DNA of 64,000 nucleotides from Porpolomopsis calyptriformis (GCA_951640195.1 OX621170.1:682001-746000); one strand, 5' to 3'. Shown: positions 32,389 through 45,301, counted from the stretch's first letter. The notes: a model not told the origin generated them from the letters alone. Translations and numbers: made by a program.

Positions 32389-34417
32389 TTATATCTCATG
32401 TGGTATATTCAACTGAAAGTATGGATGGTTGAGCGCTTCCCGAACGGTTATGCGTCGAGCGGGATCGAAAGTGAGAAGGCGTCGGACGAGGTCCAGAAAT
32501 TGTCGGTTAATTATATCCATCGGCGGTACAACCTCCTGAGAGTGAACGACATTTCAGCCGTGAAACGGGGTGAATGGTCGCACAGGACAAACCTGGAGAG
32601 GACGGGTGGCGCGAACATCTTTTTTGCTTTGTCTGGATGCTTTCGCTTTCGGCCAGTCAAGTTTGCTGCCATCTTTGAAGAATTCGGGTTTTGATCGGGC
32701 TCCAGCGCGGGCGAATCGATCTGGCATCTTGCCCATGACTATCTCCATCATTGCAAGGTGCTCGAGGTTGTCGTGGGTCTGGAACAAAGCCAGCCCCGTA
32801 AAGAACTCGACAAGGATACATCCTAGCGAATATGCATCACAAGGATACGACCAGCCTAGGCCTACCACAGAATCACGTCAGAGGATATGCGGGCAAGTGA
32901 AAGGACAGAGTGTCCACAGACCTAGAATAATTTCGGGTGCGCGATAATGCCGCGTACACACAACAGTAGAATGGTATTCTTCCTCGAAAGTGGCGGAACC
33001 GAAATCGATGAGACGGATGTCAGTGGAGATCAGAATCCGCTTGGACCGAGGGGGTGCATGACGCTAAAGACCAAGCCAATCATCAAACTTAGATATTTCA
33101 GGGGCAAATCGATTTAAATACCTTGCTGGGGACGGGCACTTGTACTACTTTATAGTCGTTGTGCACGAGAAGAATGTTTTCGGGCTTCAGGTCCGTGTGG
33201 ATTAAATGGAGATCATGCAAAACTAGCGAGCGAATATGTTATTTGTGTCGAGGAGAACGACGAGGGCAAATAAACTCACAGGCGACGCTCCCAAGTAATT
33301 GTCTAGCAAACGACTGGATATGGTGTCGGGGGAAAGGCGCAAATTCATTTTCTTTGAGAAAATCAAAAACAGACATTCCGAGAAGTTCCGATACAAGGCA
33401 TATATGATTTCGGTGGTCGAACCAGTTCAGCAAATGAATACATTTACTACAAAAGAGAGGGTTAATGAGCGGGCAGGGTTACTATCAGAATTATACGCAC
33501 TTCCGATTCAGAGGATCGCGTTCCTTGAGTTTTTGAAGTACCCGAACCTCAATTCTACTTGCGTCTCGGTATTTAGGTACGGCGCGGATGATTTTGATGG
33601 CTACTCGTGAGTTTGTTTTTGTGTCGATGGCTTCCACTACTTTCCCAAATGTTCCCTGGCCCAGCAATCGCACCGTGCGATCTAAAACGACGACTATCAG
33701 TTGTGTTGCTCATCGATTCACGAGTTTAGGGAATAAAAGCTGACAATGATTGTGAATCACATCGTCTTGAACGATGATGTAGTGGCCCTCTTTATCATCG
33801 CACGGGACGGGGCCTCTTGAGGTCTGTGGGGAGTGGTAAATGACGATATCGGACAAGAATGGAACACCGACGTCGTCAGTGGCAGCAGCACTGCCGCTGG
33901 CCCATGATTTGGTTGTGGGCAGAGTAGATGATGGTTGAGAGAGCTTCTTTCGGGCGGCTAAGGCGCGGTGCTCGGCCCCCAGGTCCCTTTTTCTCTTCTT
34001 GGTTGCTGGGGCTATCACTGCGGCTGAAGAAGTGCTGGTGGACAGCGCCTGGGCTTCTGCAGCTGCTCGGGCTCGAGTACGAATGGGTGCAGAATAAACT
34101 GGGGGTTGGTAAGAGGAAGAGCAACCATTATTGTACGTGGTCGCGGGCGAGATTGTGGTTGGTGGAGGGGTATCTTCAATAACAATGACCTCACGAAGCT
34201 TGCCATCATTGTCAACCTCCTGGACCTCGCTATAGCTCACGGTATACTGGTGTGCACGCTTCCGCTTCCGCGAGGCCACAGGGGGAGTGGGGGGCATGAC
34301 AGGCGGGCCAGTTCCGACAGGGTTCGAGATACCATTGACGCCATTGAGCGATGGGCGAGGGTATTGGGAAAATGCGGGCAGTGGCAGCTGATGAACCACC
34401 GTCTGCATCGTCTGCAT
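32389..34417 (-). CDS. LKH1: LAMMER (CLK family) protein kinase
   Basis: CLK/LAMMER kinases phosphorylate Ser/Arg proteins and affect splicing, stress and growth. The long N-terminus is disordered with basic patches ([15 protein letters not shown]). The kinase domain begins [15 protein letters not shown], with the catalytic Lys in [10 protein letters not shown], the HRD-type loop [14 protein letters not shown], the DFG in [17 protein letters not shown] and the activation segment [12 protein letters not shown]. The family-naming motif reads [14 protein letters not shown]. The C-terminus has [28 protein letters not shown] and the stop at 32389. About seven short introns are needed. It shares a 162-bp promoter interval with the divergent polymerase eta gene. 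Confidence 0.92.
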
Positions 34418-34464
34418 TGCTGGGTAGCTTTGTTCAAGAAAGAATCTGAGAGATAAACGGTGAT

Positions 34465-34499
34465 CGTTGAGCGTTGAACGTCGAACGTCGAACGTTCAG
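34465..34499. repeat. Five-copy 7-bp tandem repeat in a divergent promoter
   Basis: Five consecutive heptamers of the type CGTTGAA / CGTCGAA run from 34465 to 34499 (CGTTGAG, CGTTGAA, CGTCGAA, CGTCGAA, CGTTCAG). They lie in the 162-bp interval between the divergent LAMMER kinase and polymerase eta starts, so they could be clustered factor sites or a simple slippage array. Confidence 0.75.
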
Positions 34500-34579
34500 G
34501 CTTGGATCTCACAAGAATGGACTGGGGTGGTGTTGTGCCTTGTTTGGTTTGACCTTTATGTCATCAAACCGTCATCATC

Positions 34580-37097
34580 ATGGCCGAGAAATACTTCCAG
34601 GACCTTTCTCCTCCCATTACTTACCACCATCTCCACTCTCATTCTCTTGGTGTCAGGGATCCGCTCCGTGTCGTAGCTCTTTGTGACAGCGACGCGTTTT
34701 ATGCTGCCTGTGAGGCAGTCCGATTGGGGCTGGACGGCGAACAGCCATTGGTCGTCTTGCAATGGGACTCGTTGATCGCCGTCAACTACCCGGCCAGAAA
34801 GTTTGGTATCTCGAGAATGGACAAGCTCAGCGATGCTAAGAAACGCTGCCCAGGTATGTAACCTCTGTTTTCCTCTCCATCTACCAAAGACAACATTGGC
34901 CAGACCTTGTTGTCGTTCATGTCGCAACCTACCGGGAAGGCGACAAGGAGCCGGCTTATTGGGAGGACATTGATCCACGTACACACAAGGTAGGCCACTC
35001 GTGTATCAATTCCACATTCCTCGTTGCTTCATCATGTTTACATCTAGGTGTCTCTCGATCACTATAGACGGGAAAGTCTCAAGATCATCAATATGTTAAA
35101 GGACAGTCTCTCCGGAGCAGAGGTTGGTGAGCCTGCAGCTTCCGTCTGGGATGTGCTCGATCGACAGCTCATTCCAAATTCAAGAGAAAGCATCAATCGA
35201 CGAAGCCTTTATAGATCTCACACCCCTCGTGCGTACAATTATAATGGAGCGCCATCCGTACCTTGCCTCGGTACCATGTGACCTCCCAGATGGCATACAT
35301 ACTCCTTTGCCTCAGCCACCACCAATATCTTGGGATGGTCTTGGTGTGCTTATTCCTGTGGTTTCACCCTCGCCCCGATTGCAATCAGCTATAGACAATA
35401 AACAACCCGAGAACGACTCTGTCACCACTTGGCATGATGTAGCCTTGTCCATAGCTGCCGAGCTCACGGATAAGACCCGAACGCAAATTTATGCCAAGTT
35501 GGGTTATACTACATCTGTGGTGCGTGAATTAACCAAAGTCTACCCTTTCACCGTGATATTCGATCAACGTTAGGGTTTGGCTAGAAACAAGTTCCTCGCA
35601 AAGGTGCGCATTCATCCAATTCGTACTTTCGAAATTTAATGCCCATCACATTTCGCTTCAGTTGGCTGCGTCGCACCAAAAACCAATGAACCAAGTTTGT
35701 TGTGCTCCTGCCATTGCCATTTTCCATAATTAACCATCTTGAAGACTATCGTTCGTAACGCTGCCATCCCAAATTTTCTTCATCCTTTGCCTTTTCAAAA
35801 GGTCATCCGTGATCAATTAGCACCCGGATCACATGTATTAATACCAACCGCTGGATAACAGATTCGGTTTTTGGGTGGCAAGCTTGGCGCAGCCCTGGCC
35901 AAAGAGTACGATGCGTCAACTGTGGGCGATCTTCTGTGAGTTCCATAAATTGGTGAGCCTCACCATTCGGATCGAGCGCTTACAGATATTGGCAGACCCA
36001 TTCGCTTGGGTAAGCTACCCATTCTTAAGCATAAGTAACTGATAGTATCTTGTGTTGCAGAAGAGTTGCAGGTCAAGTTTGGCGAATGTGCGTTTTGGGT
36101 GCACGAACTCCTTCGGTGTCTTATTATTTTTTTGTGTTATTCCTGATATGCACTAAGCAGCATACTATCTACAGCGGAATTGACAGATCTTCTGGTATGT
36201 CGGTTGGTATCCTATTCCCACAGCCGAAGGACATGATTCTTCAGTGAAGGAAAAGTCTGCTCTGTCCAAAAGTATGTTGGCGTCGAAAAATCTCCCCCAA
36301 CCAGTTAGGATAGTGTCTGAGGGTGATCACTGGATCCGAGTACTGGCCGCAGATTTGGCCTTGCGACTCGGAGATGCCAGGAAAACCCATCGCGGCTTGT
36401 GGCCAAGGTCGATTGTGTTACATATTCGGCAAGGCAATCCCTCAGATCCACATCCCTCGCCATCTCAGCCCTAATTGCTAATTGTACAGGATATGACACG
36501 ACACGCTCTAAGCAATCTGCATTCCCTTACACTCGTGAGATGAATGTTGACGTTATTGCGGCAGCCGGCGTCAAACTCTGGAAAGAGCTTGTTGGAGGCA
36601 TCGATGCAAGCATCATACCACTAAAGATAACCAACATTCAACTTGCGTTCACTGGATTAGAGGATTCAAATCAAGGCCAGCAAACGATCGAAGGCTTTCT
36701 CAAAGGTTCTGTACCGGATTTACAAGTCCTGAAACGGTCAAGGGTCGATGATGATGACGATATCGCGTGGTATGCGGGGGCGGGGACCTCCAAGTCACAC
36801 GCCTCTAAGCTGCATATCAATCAATCAAATGACTGTAATCCGTCACCGACATCTTTCACCTGTTCCCGCTGTTTTAGGTGTATCACCCTTTCAGCGGCCG
36901 CAATACAGGCGGAGGGTGATGCTCGAGAAGCAGCTTTCGCGGTGATGAAACTGGAGCACGAGGATTTCCATTTTGCTCAGGACTTATCTAGAGCGACGGA
37001 TAATAAAGAACATGATGGGGGTATGGTCAATCTGTCAAAGGACAAGAAACGGCGGAAGGAAGTCCAGGGAATTGCCAGGTTTTTCAACCCATTGTAA
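34580..37097 (+). CDS. RAD30: DNA polymerase eta (translesion polymerase)
   Basis: Pol eta inserts bases opposite UV lesions. The palm motifs are VVALCDSDAFYAACE (metal-binding Asp) and EKASIDEAFIDL (Asp-Glu), the latter restored when the intron after SGAEV is removed. Other family stretches are NYPARKFGISR, VHVATYREG, TIVRNAAIPNFL, FLGGKLGAALAKEY, GIDRS and SKSMLASKN. The C-terminus has a ubiquitin-binding zinc-finger region (CSRCFRC...LEHEDFHFAQDL) and two PCNA-binding-like motifs: QQTIEGFL before it and VQGIARFF at the very end. More than ten short introns are needed but every junction checked keeps the frame, so the gene looks functional. It starts 162 bp from the divergent LAMMER kinase. 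Confidence 0.92.
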
Positions 37098-37137
37098 TGT
37101 TGGTCAAATACATTTGAATATCTGTTAACTGGAGATA

Positions 37138-38318
37138 TCAACGGGATGCCAAGGTCCTACCGCTGCAGGTATGATCAAGTCTCAGTCAAGGTGATGTTTT
37201 TCGACAGCCAAACCATACCTGGCAGTTTTACGTTCCGTTGTAGCGATATCAGTCTTCGCCCTATTCAGAATTTTTTGAAATTCTGTGACACGATGGCGCA
37301 TACGAGAGTGCATGTAAGCCTTCGAACATTTGATATGATAATGAAGGTAGTCTCGGAATAGCTGAATGTGAGAAATCGTGGTGGAGGCTATCGCGGGACT
37401 TGCAAAATGGCGCGGAAAAAGTACGAATGTAACGTATCCAACATCCTCGCTGCTCTTGAGTCCCGGTAGATGACGGATTTCCAAGGGTGGGTCACGACTC
37501 GAGTATAGTACTTGAGGTGCATTTTGAATCGATGGTTGACGCCGAGCATCGACAAATTCCTGTGTTCCTGTCAATCTTTGAGAGTATGTGGGCCGATTAC
37601 GAATTTCTTACCTGTAAGAACACCCTCCCAAATATCCGATCCGTTTCCTCTCTGAAGACTGTCGAAAATATGACCGTTACACGATCAGGTGAAGCTTGTA
37701 CATAAACCGCCTCCTCATCACGATAATGGATCTGCATTAGTTCACCCTGAGACGTGCTAGACGTATCGAGAAGTTTTTGAGACTTGAAGGCGAGTTCAAA
37801 AGGAGCGGCCAAGGCGTTTCGCTTTAGCAGGGATATTGATGATACGAACTCCTCGCGGGCATCTGGGAGGCTTAGTATGTAATAGACATTGGATAGGGTG
37901 TACATACCACCTTCTGCCGGTACTTGTTCTAGATCTATTTCGAGGGATATGTCATATTCCGGTTCGGATTCCTTCTTTATGAGGGAACCATATTCGCGTC
38001 TCAAAACATCGTTCACACCGTATTTTGCGATCTCTTCCCAGCATCGAATATTCATCGACAACAAGAGCAGCGTTTTTCGCTCCGCGGATGAAGAGAGATG
38101 GAACCGAACGCCGTCATAATCAACAAATTGAATGTCGAGAGACGATGGCCTGCGCAGTGCCAAGTGAGATGGTTGAAAGAATGGTAGAAATTAGCTTACT
38201 TGTGGATTTTTTCCGAAAGGGTGTTTTGAATAATCACGTTGTGAGGCTATAGCAACGATTCAGCTCCATGATGAATACAAATCGTAGGAATTGGTGACCC
38301 TACTTCAAGGAGGATCAT
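37138..38318 (-). CDS. ARC35: Arp2/3 complex 34 kDa subunit (ARPC2)
   Basis: ARPC2 forms part of the core of the Arp2/3 complex and touches the mother actin filament. Exon 1 encodes MILLE at 38318, the conserved start, and exon 2 continues [14 protein letters not shown]. The main exon has [19 protein letters not shown], the C-terminal half [15 protein letters not shown] and [12 protein letters not shown], and the very conserved [22 protein letters not shown] last small exon gives [11 protein letters not shown] with the stop at 37138. Its 3' end is 40 bp from that of polymerase eta. Confidence 0.95.
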
Positions 38319-38417
38319 TGCAAGTTGTCTTCAGCCACCATGAACAAACATACAGACACAGGGACCTCACGCGTGATTCAGTTTGTTATTGTCTCGTCCA
38401 AATCCAAAAAAAAAGAA

Positions 38418-40291
38418 ATGGGTGTGTATTCCAAGGCCAGCAGTGTTTCCGAGCATGATGCTGATCTTTAGACAGCTCCGAAAAAGAAAGCACAAAAGAT
38501 TTCCCTAAACGAATTTCTTGGTGACAGCAGTAGGCAATCTCACCAGATTGCTTAGTTTTGGCTGATCAACCTCTACCTAGCGCTGGGATCATGGGCGGAC
38601 GAAATGGAAGCTTTGCCAAGCGCTCGTAACGCAGCTCCCTTTAACCTTTCCTGACCTCTATCAATTATTGTCTTTAGCCGCGGCGAGGAGCGATGACGAT
38701 CGTACCCATGATCGTCACGGCAGGAGAGACGATTTCACTTCACGATGTGCGTGGGGCCAGTTGCGGCTCTAAAGTCATCCGAGCTCACATTGCTCTGTTT
38801 AGCCGATCGAGGCCCTCTACCTTCGAGAGAAGATATTCCTTTACCCACGAAACCTCCTTACACAGCTTTTGTCGGAAATCTGGCCTTCGATCTAACTGAA
38901 ACGGAGCTGGAAGAATTTTTTGGGTCTACCAAAGTGGGTTTCATTATGATTATCTCAGTGTTAGTATTCAGCGCCGCGTCCAGACAAAGACTGTGAAAAT
39001 CATCAGAGACAAAGATGACAAACCAAAAGGCTTTGGATACGTTGAATTCACGGATCTCAACGGTTTGAAGGATGCTATAGTCAAAAGTGGTTCAGTGTGT
39101 CTCCTTGATACGTACCATCATACCCCAAGTTTTCAATGTTCCCCACAGAATTTTTCCGGTCGAACTATTCGAATTAGTGTGGCAGAGCCTGGTAAGTGCT
39201 TTTTGCGATGACGAGATCAATCACTTTATTGCGCATGGGGGTTCAGTCAAGGAACGTCCTGGATTTCCTATTGGATCTGAAGATGACGCAAAATTTGAAA
39301 ACTCGTGGAGACGTGACCGCCCTCTTCACGATCTTCCAGACTCACGAGATTCTTCTCGACGTCGTTTCGACGTCCCTGTGACCAGTGACCGTCCTTCTTT
39401 ATCTGAGGGTGCGACCGATTGGCGTTCAAATCGAGCTTTCATACGACCTCTCGACCCAGAAGATACCTTCTCCAAGCAGAAAGCTTCCGATGGTCAACTG
39501 AGTACGGCAGATAAAGAGCAGATGTGGACAATCGGAAGCAAGTTCAAGCCGGCGCCGCCGTTACATTCCGACGACGGCTTCAACAACAAGTTCGGAGGTT
39601 CGAGGCGCGGTGAATTGGGACCGCCAACATCCGTGAATGACGAAGCCGACTGGAGAAGTTCTTTAAGACAAAGGCCTGCTACTCGAAACAGCACGTCACG
39701 TGCGTCTATATTACATAAAGCATGATGCTTATTTCTGTGCTGATCTCCTTATCTCCAGCTACTAATTCCGTGCCTTCCACCCCACAAATTAATCGCCGCA
39801 AGTTGGAACTTTTACCTCGGTCCGGTAGTACCTCTGCCACCACAAGCCCACTCTCCTCTCCAAAAATTATTGCTGCCTCGACCGTATCCAATTCACGATC
39901 TAACCCATTTGGCGAAGCGAAGTATGTTGATATATGTCTTGTTTTCGCCTGTCGACCCATATTCATCCTATCTAGGCCAGTCGATGTTACTTCTCGAGAG
40001 AAAGAAGTTGCAGAGCGCCTTCAAAAGGCGCGCGAGTCGCTTAAGCCTCATCCAATATCCCGTCCGAACTCTCGCAGTGCCTCTGAGCAAGGTTTAGCCA
40101 ATAGTACACGAACGCCACCATTGGCGGGATCTACTCTTCCAATCCCCAAATCCTCGGCTATCAATGTGCACCCATCCTTAACCTTTGCAACTGTGGCCAG
40201 TGTTAACAAAGATAGTATTCCACAGCAAGATGAAAATCAGGTGGAGAAGACTGTAGCACTCACTGAGAATATTGCAGAGGTTGTGGTATAG
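38418..40291 (+). CDS. TIF3: Translation initiation factor eIF4B-like RRM protein
   Basis: eIF4B stimulates eIF4A helicase and mRNA binding. The tiny first exon encodes MG; exon 2 gives TAPKKKAQKISLNEFLGD, then SWADEMEALPSAP, the eIF4B-type N-terminus. The RRM reads YTAFVGNLAFDLTETELEEFF and KPKGFGYVEF, with the intron between RNP2 and RNP1. An Arg/Asp/Ser-rich repeat region follows (WRSNRAF, ADWRSSLRQRP), as in the fungal proteins, and a charged helix EKEVAERLQKARESLKP near the C-terminus. It is the last host gene before the transposon region. Confidence 0.9.
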
Positions 40292-41300
40292 TTTTCTGTA
40301 ATCCCAATTCTTATAGAGTAGAATGTGGCATGATAAGAGTTTAGTGAGACCTTTGTTTATCCTTGATATAGGGTATGAGTAATTAGAAATGAGTTAGAAT
40401 AAGGAAATGTTCTCTTTAGGGCCTGATCTATTGCACTGAGATGAAGTTGTTTCTCAGCTGTTTCTCAGCTGTTTCCTGCCAAATTTAAGCTTAACTGGAT
40501 GTGATAAAATTGTTAGGTTGCAATGAACACCCATATTGGCTTAAGATGAGAAGGAACAAGGATCTCAATAAGAGGGGGGTGGCCTTGTTAAGACTAGAAC
40601 TAAGAGGATACAAGCATTCATGTACTTGTTATAGTCTCAAATTTTTATCTTATCTTCCATACTCTTCATCTTATCTAGTCAGATACTGTGGGTGTACCCC
40701 TTACAAGTCAACCCTAGATATGAGTCAATAGACTATTAATTATCTACAGCTTTCAACTATTTGATTTGTAGTATAGGTATCTTAATCTGTTATATCAGGA
40801 GACATTGTATACTGATTTGCAGGCTTTAGTATTGAGAATTGCCAAATGTGGAGATAGGCCAAATCATTGTATTACCTAATTTAGCATAAATTTTAGCTTG
40901 TCAGTAGCTTTACCAACTTTAATAGCCTCAATTTCAGGATGTAGGCATTCATTTGCCTTGAAATTTATCTCATCCTAGCCTCTTCCTTCTAGCCTATCAT
41001 ATTCTCAAATATCTAATCACAGCAACTGTTATACTATTGTAAAACATTTTCAGCATGTGTTTTTAATTCAGAATTTCTTGTATATCTTGTTATCTCTAGT
41101 ATGCATCCATTCCTACTGTTTTCTTCTCCACTAGTCTAAATTCAGATAGGTTTAGCAGTGGGATACTGCTGCTATTTTTCTCTTAATTCTTTGTGTCCCT
41201 TATAAAGTGAAAAATGTTGTTGAAACTATTTTCCTTATATTACTAATATTTTGAAGAAAACCTCTTTTTTATTGCATACAAGACCTCTAACTCTTTCAGA
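40292..41300. other. AT-rich, CpG-free spacer
   Basis: About 1 kb without a gene. Base composition changes sharply right after the eIF4B stop; CG dinucleotides almost vanish. A tandem TTTCTCAGCTG pair lies near 40451. The stretch AGTTAGAATAAGG near 40396 recurs near 45209. The interval probably contains the 5' part of the pogo-type element, whose ends I could not fix. Confidence 0.5.
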
Positions 41301-43610
41301 ATGCCACCTACAGCTACTGAACAGTCCATTGCTACTGAAAAGCAGGTGTAGGTTACTCTAGCTGCTATACTTGCCTCTGGTCTTAATGCCAAAGGAAATC
41401 CCAACCTATCATTTCACTTAGCAGCCATTCAATTTGCTATCTCACACTCAAAGCTTACAGCATGCTATAATGGCTGAAAAACAGCTGTAGAAGGTCACAT
41501 TCATCTGCAGAAGCTATTCCCCTCTCAGGAAAATATTCTAAAAGATTAGATAAAGGAAGTGGGCTAATGTGGAATACCTATGTCACTTACTGTGGTTACT
41601 GGACATACTTCCACCATCCTAAACTAGCTACTTTCATCATCCTGGGCCCAAAGATTCTGTGAACAACATCCAGAGTTGAAAGCATATTAGACAACTAGTC
41701 TAGAGTGTTGTCATGCAAGGGCCTTGAATAAGACACAAGTGGTACAGTACTTTAATATACTGGAGGACCTTATTCTAATATACAAAATACCCCCCCAAGA
41801 ACATCTACAATATAGATGAAAAGGGTGTGCAAATAGGTGTTAGAAAATGCACAAAGGTTCTAGTTGATTGGGACCAGAAGGGGGTTTAGCAACTAGAAAA
41901 TGGGGATTGGGAACTTGTTACCATTATTGAGACTGTGTACCAATAGATTATCCCTCCACCCTTCAGTAATCTACAAAGGAATCTAGTGGGATCTGTCTTA
42001 GTGTAAGGGTTCAGACACTTGCCTTGCTCAAAACCAGCTGAATATAACCAATATCTATTGGAGTTGCATAGACCTGGTACAAGCGGTGACAAGATATAAA
42101 AAGAACTACCTAAATAAGGGTAAATACAGCCTATGTACTACTCTGAGGTAGCAAACACCTATTAACACTAATCACCTACCTCTGTAGGCTCTGTAATAGC
42201 CATATCTGTTACACTTAGGGTCGAAATAACCCATGTAATGTGAGGTGCATGCTTGAACTATAAGATGTACATACTAAATAATATTCAACAACAGTATTTC
42301 AGTCTCACTAAATGGCTAGACAGATATAGAGCTTGGGTTGGCATGGCTAAAGAAGGATTTTGAGCCTGCAACAGCTACTTGCAACAAGACAAATGGGTGG
42401 CAGCTTCTGATTTTGGATGGGTATAACTGCTATTGCATCTATGGTTTTACTAGGTTCAGTGAACAGCACCAGATCCTCATTCTCTACCTACCTTCCCATA
42501 CTATGCATTATCTCCAACCTTGCAATATTGGAGTATTTGGCCCACTTGTATCAAGCTGGAAATCAGAAGTGAATGTAGCTAGCCACTGTGAAATCAAGAT
42601 TTCAAAATCTAACCTCCTTGAACATTACCATTGAGCTTGTACAAGGGCATTCTCCCCATCAACTATCCTAAATGCATTCTGAAAGATGGGAATATAGCCT
42701 CTTGATCCAACAGCAATTGAGGAAGATGCATTTATACCAGCACTAAACACTACAACCCAAGCAGCACAGCTTGTACCCACCACTATCCCTTCTCTCCTCC
42801 AGGAGTCAACTAATCTTACAGCATCAGCTATTCTAGTAATATACATTCTTATTGGCTTTCCATCCCCAATAAAACAAAATGCATCCTGGAAAATCTACCA
42901 ATAACACAATCAGTGACTGCTCCAGTACACTACACTAGCAAAGGGACAGATAGAAGCTAAACTGGTACTCAAACACCTCATGGATGCTGAGAATAAGTGC
43001 CTGCAATCTTACCTGTTTGAGAAGAATAAGACAAAGAGTCAGTGGAGGGATGGAGGCACTGCTGCTTGGCATATGACTGGTGCTGAAAGTATTGATGGAC
43101 TTGCAAAGGCAGACTGGATGGAAAGTATGGCAGCTGTTTATAAAGAAGCAGCTGATCAGTTCAAGCATATCAAAACAGGCCTGAAACAAGATGAGAAAGA
43201 GGTAGCTGATAAACAAAAGCAGCAGGAAAAGAAGCAGGCAGCTGAAATTTGAGAGGCAGCCAAGGTAATAAAACAGGCATTTTTGCTTGCAGCAAAACAC
43301 ATTCTCCAGGCTCAGAAGGCTGCAAAGCAGGTGTTTATGAAGAATTAGAGATCTGAAGCTATACAAAGGAAGAGACTAGCTGCTAAGGCCAAAAAGGTTG
43401 AGATAATCAAAAAGAAGATAGTTTTGGGGAAGCAAGCAGTGGTGCAGGCTAGAAGGGTAGTAAGGCAGCAGATTTCATCTGATAGCAAGGACAATGTCAG
43501 CTATGATGACACAGATTTAATGGGACAAGAGATAGACTTACCCTTGATACCAAAACCTTGCCCTTATCCACACCCTCAATTCCAACAGGTTTACACCCCT
43601 CCCAACTAGC
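41301..43610 (+). pseudogene. Decayed pogo-type DDE transposase
   Basis: From ATG 41301 (MPPTATEQ) a transposase of the DDE_1/CENP-B-related pogo group can be followed through many stops. Its first catalytic region reads NIYNIDEKGVQIG (about 41795-41835), the second LLILDGYN and the third LQPCNIGVFGPL (about 42400-42550), where the expected Asp is Asn. A charged Lys/Ala/Gln tail follows. Stops mostly replace Gln, Trp or Arg codons, as expected for C-to-T and G-to-A changes. Terminal inverted repeats were not identified. Confidence 0.75.
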
Positions 43611-45301
43611 CATCAGCATATGACACACCCCCATAACCCTCTAAAAAACACCAGTTAACACCTCAAAATGCGCTGCGCAAGTCTCATCATATTCAAGTCC
43701 TGACTCAGTGGTTTGAACAATGAGTGGCTGAAACATTGATGGTTGGGTGGAACTGTGCCACAGGAGGGCAGGAAGGGTGTATGTGGGGGCAGAAAAGGGC
43801 CTAGGGATGGTAAAGGGAGGGAAGGGGCAGTAATACAACCAAATGAGGGGTAAATGGCTAAAAAGTGAAATGGGGGAAGGACTGATTGAAAATCGAGCAA
43901 GGGATGATAATTACACTGAGAATTCAAGATGGGGAATGCAAAATGAGCACTTGATGAAAGAAATTGGCTAAGGAATGAGGGCAATATAAGCAGATTGGTC
44001 TAGATAGGTGTCCAAAATCTAGAGCAGCTGAAACAACAATGGTGATGATAAGGGAGGTGAAGCAGATGAAATTGGATAAGGCAGCTATAAAGAGCTCAAA
44101 GAACAGCTCTAGATCAAGGATCTAATAGTGTGAAATGGTCAAGGAAAGAGTCACAAAGTAGGTTACCTAGTCATAAGGGGGTAGGGGGAGGGGTATGTTG
44201 TAGGTCAATAATGCATAGACAGATGTGAATGATCTCAGAGTTGTCAGAAAGGTACAGATGAAGCGCTATCACCTTCCAAAGATGAGGGAAAGACATGGGG
44301 TCAATCCAGAGATATGGCCAAATCATTATCCTATCTATCCCAAAATAATAAAATAAATATCTCTGGAACTGATTTATGGAATACTACAAACATGGGGTTG
44401 TTTTGAAACCCTTGATAAGGCGAATGGAAGGGTGCAATCGACAAGGTGATACATGGAAAATTGAATGAAAATGAAATGTCACAGTAAGTATAGACAATAT
44501 TATAAGGACTGTAGAAAGATGAAGTCATTGGTCAACAAGTGTGGGCCAATTTGAGTGATATTGTGGTCATTGGGAAGGCATGAAGAAGGACTTATTGAGA
44601 TCCAAGAATGAACAGACAATGAGCTGTTGATCTGGAGATATCACTCAATTATCATTTAGTTGTACTAAAATGGAAAAATGTGAATATTTGTTAAACTACT
44701 AGGCCGAATCCTATAAACTTGTGGACCATTGGAAAGCCTTGGTAAACATGAACCAAGTGGCAAAAAATCATATAAATTGTATAGAAGGTGTGGGCACAGG
44801 GGGAAGGGAAACATAGGAGGTCTCAAAGGGTGTGATAAGTTACATCTGTCACTAGTTGACTCACTTCTATAGTTTTGCCCTGAAACTGACACTCTGTCAC
44901 AAAATATTCATAGCATAGTTTCTTCCTATTCAATAAATTTTTTTAAACAGACAACTATGTTCCTTATATATTTGTCTATCTTTTAGCTGATTTATGTGAT
45001 GTCTGGTGGAATTTCGAATGCACAGTACTATGCACAATGCAGTGTAACTTGTTTCCCAGTTAGGCACAGTACACCCTATCTTACTTGGGATTAAAAGATG
45101 GGGGTAAAATAGTACAGAGGGTAATTTTAGAATTACCCTCAGGTTTTATACATACAGTATAGCCATGTGCCTGTGCACTAGCACTAATCCAGCCTATTAT
45201 CCCAAGTAAGTTAGAATAAGGTATAACACTACATATCTACACACTCTGAGTAGGCTCTGAGATAAGTCTACTCCTACCCATATCCTTTTAGCCTTACAAG
45301 G
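43611..45301. other. AT-rich noncoding spacer
   Basis: About 1.7 kb with very few CG dinucleotides and no convincing gene. It contains a hairpin (45117-45140) framed by imperfect inverted repeats with the core ACTTGGGAT near 45075 and 45200, which could be a small MITE. The rest is probably remains of mobile elements too old to name. Confidence 0.5.
45117..45140. repeat. Perfect hairpin, 10-bp arms
   Basis: GAGGGTAATT, a four-base loop TTAG, then AATTACCCTC: a perfect inverted repeat. Larger imperfect inverted repeats surround it (about 45065-45085 and 45198-45228), consistent with a small MITE-like unit. Confidence 0.7.

Noticed and set aside
34580..37097. Polymerase eta as a pseudogene because several frames are needed.
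   Set aside because: Every frame change coincides with GT-AG introns of normal length and the conserved motifs are all intact.
43654..43665. GCGCTGCGCAA near 43660, similar to the 10-bp array at 45471, as a sign of a larger repeat family.
   Set aside because: A single short match without matching flanks; it may be chance.
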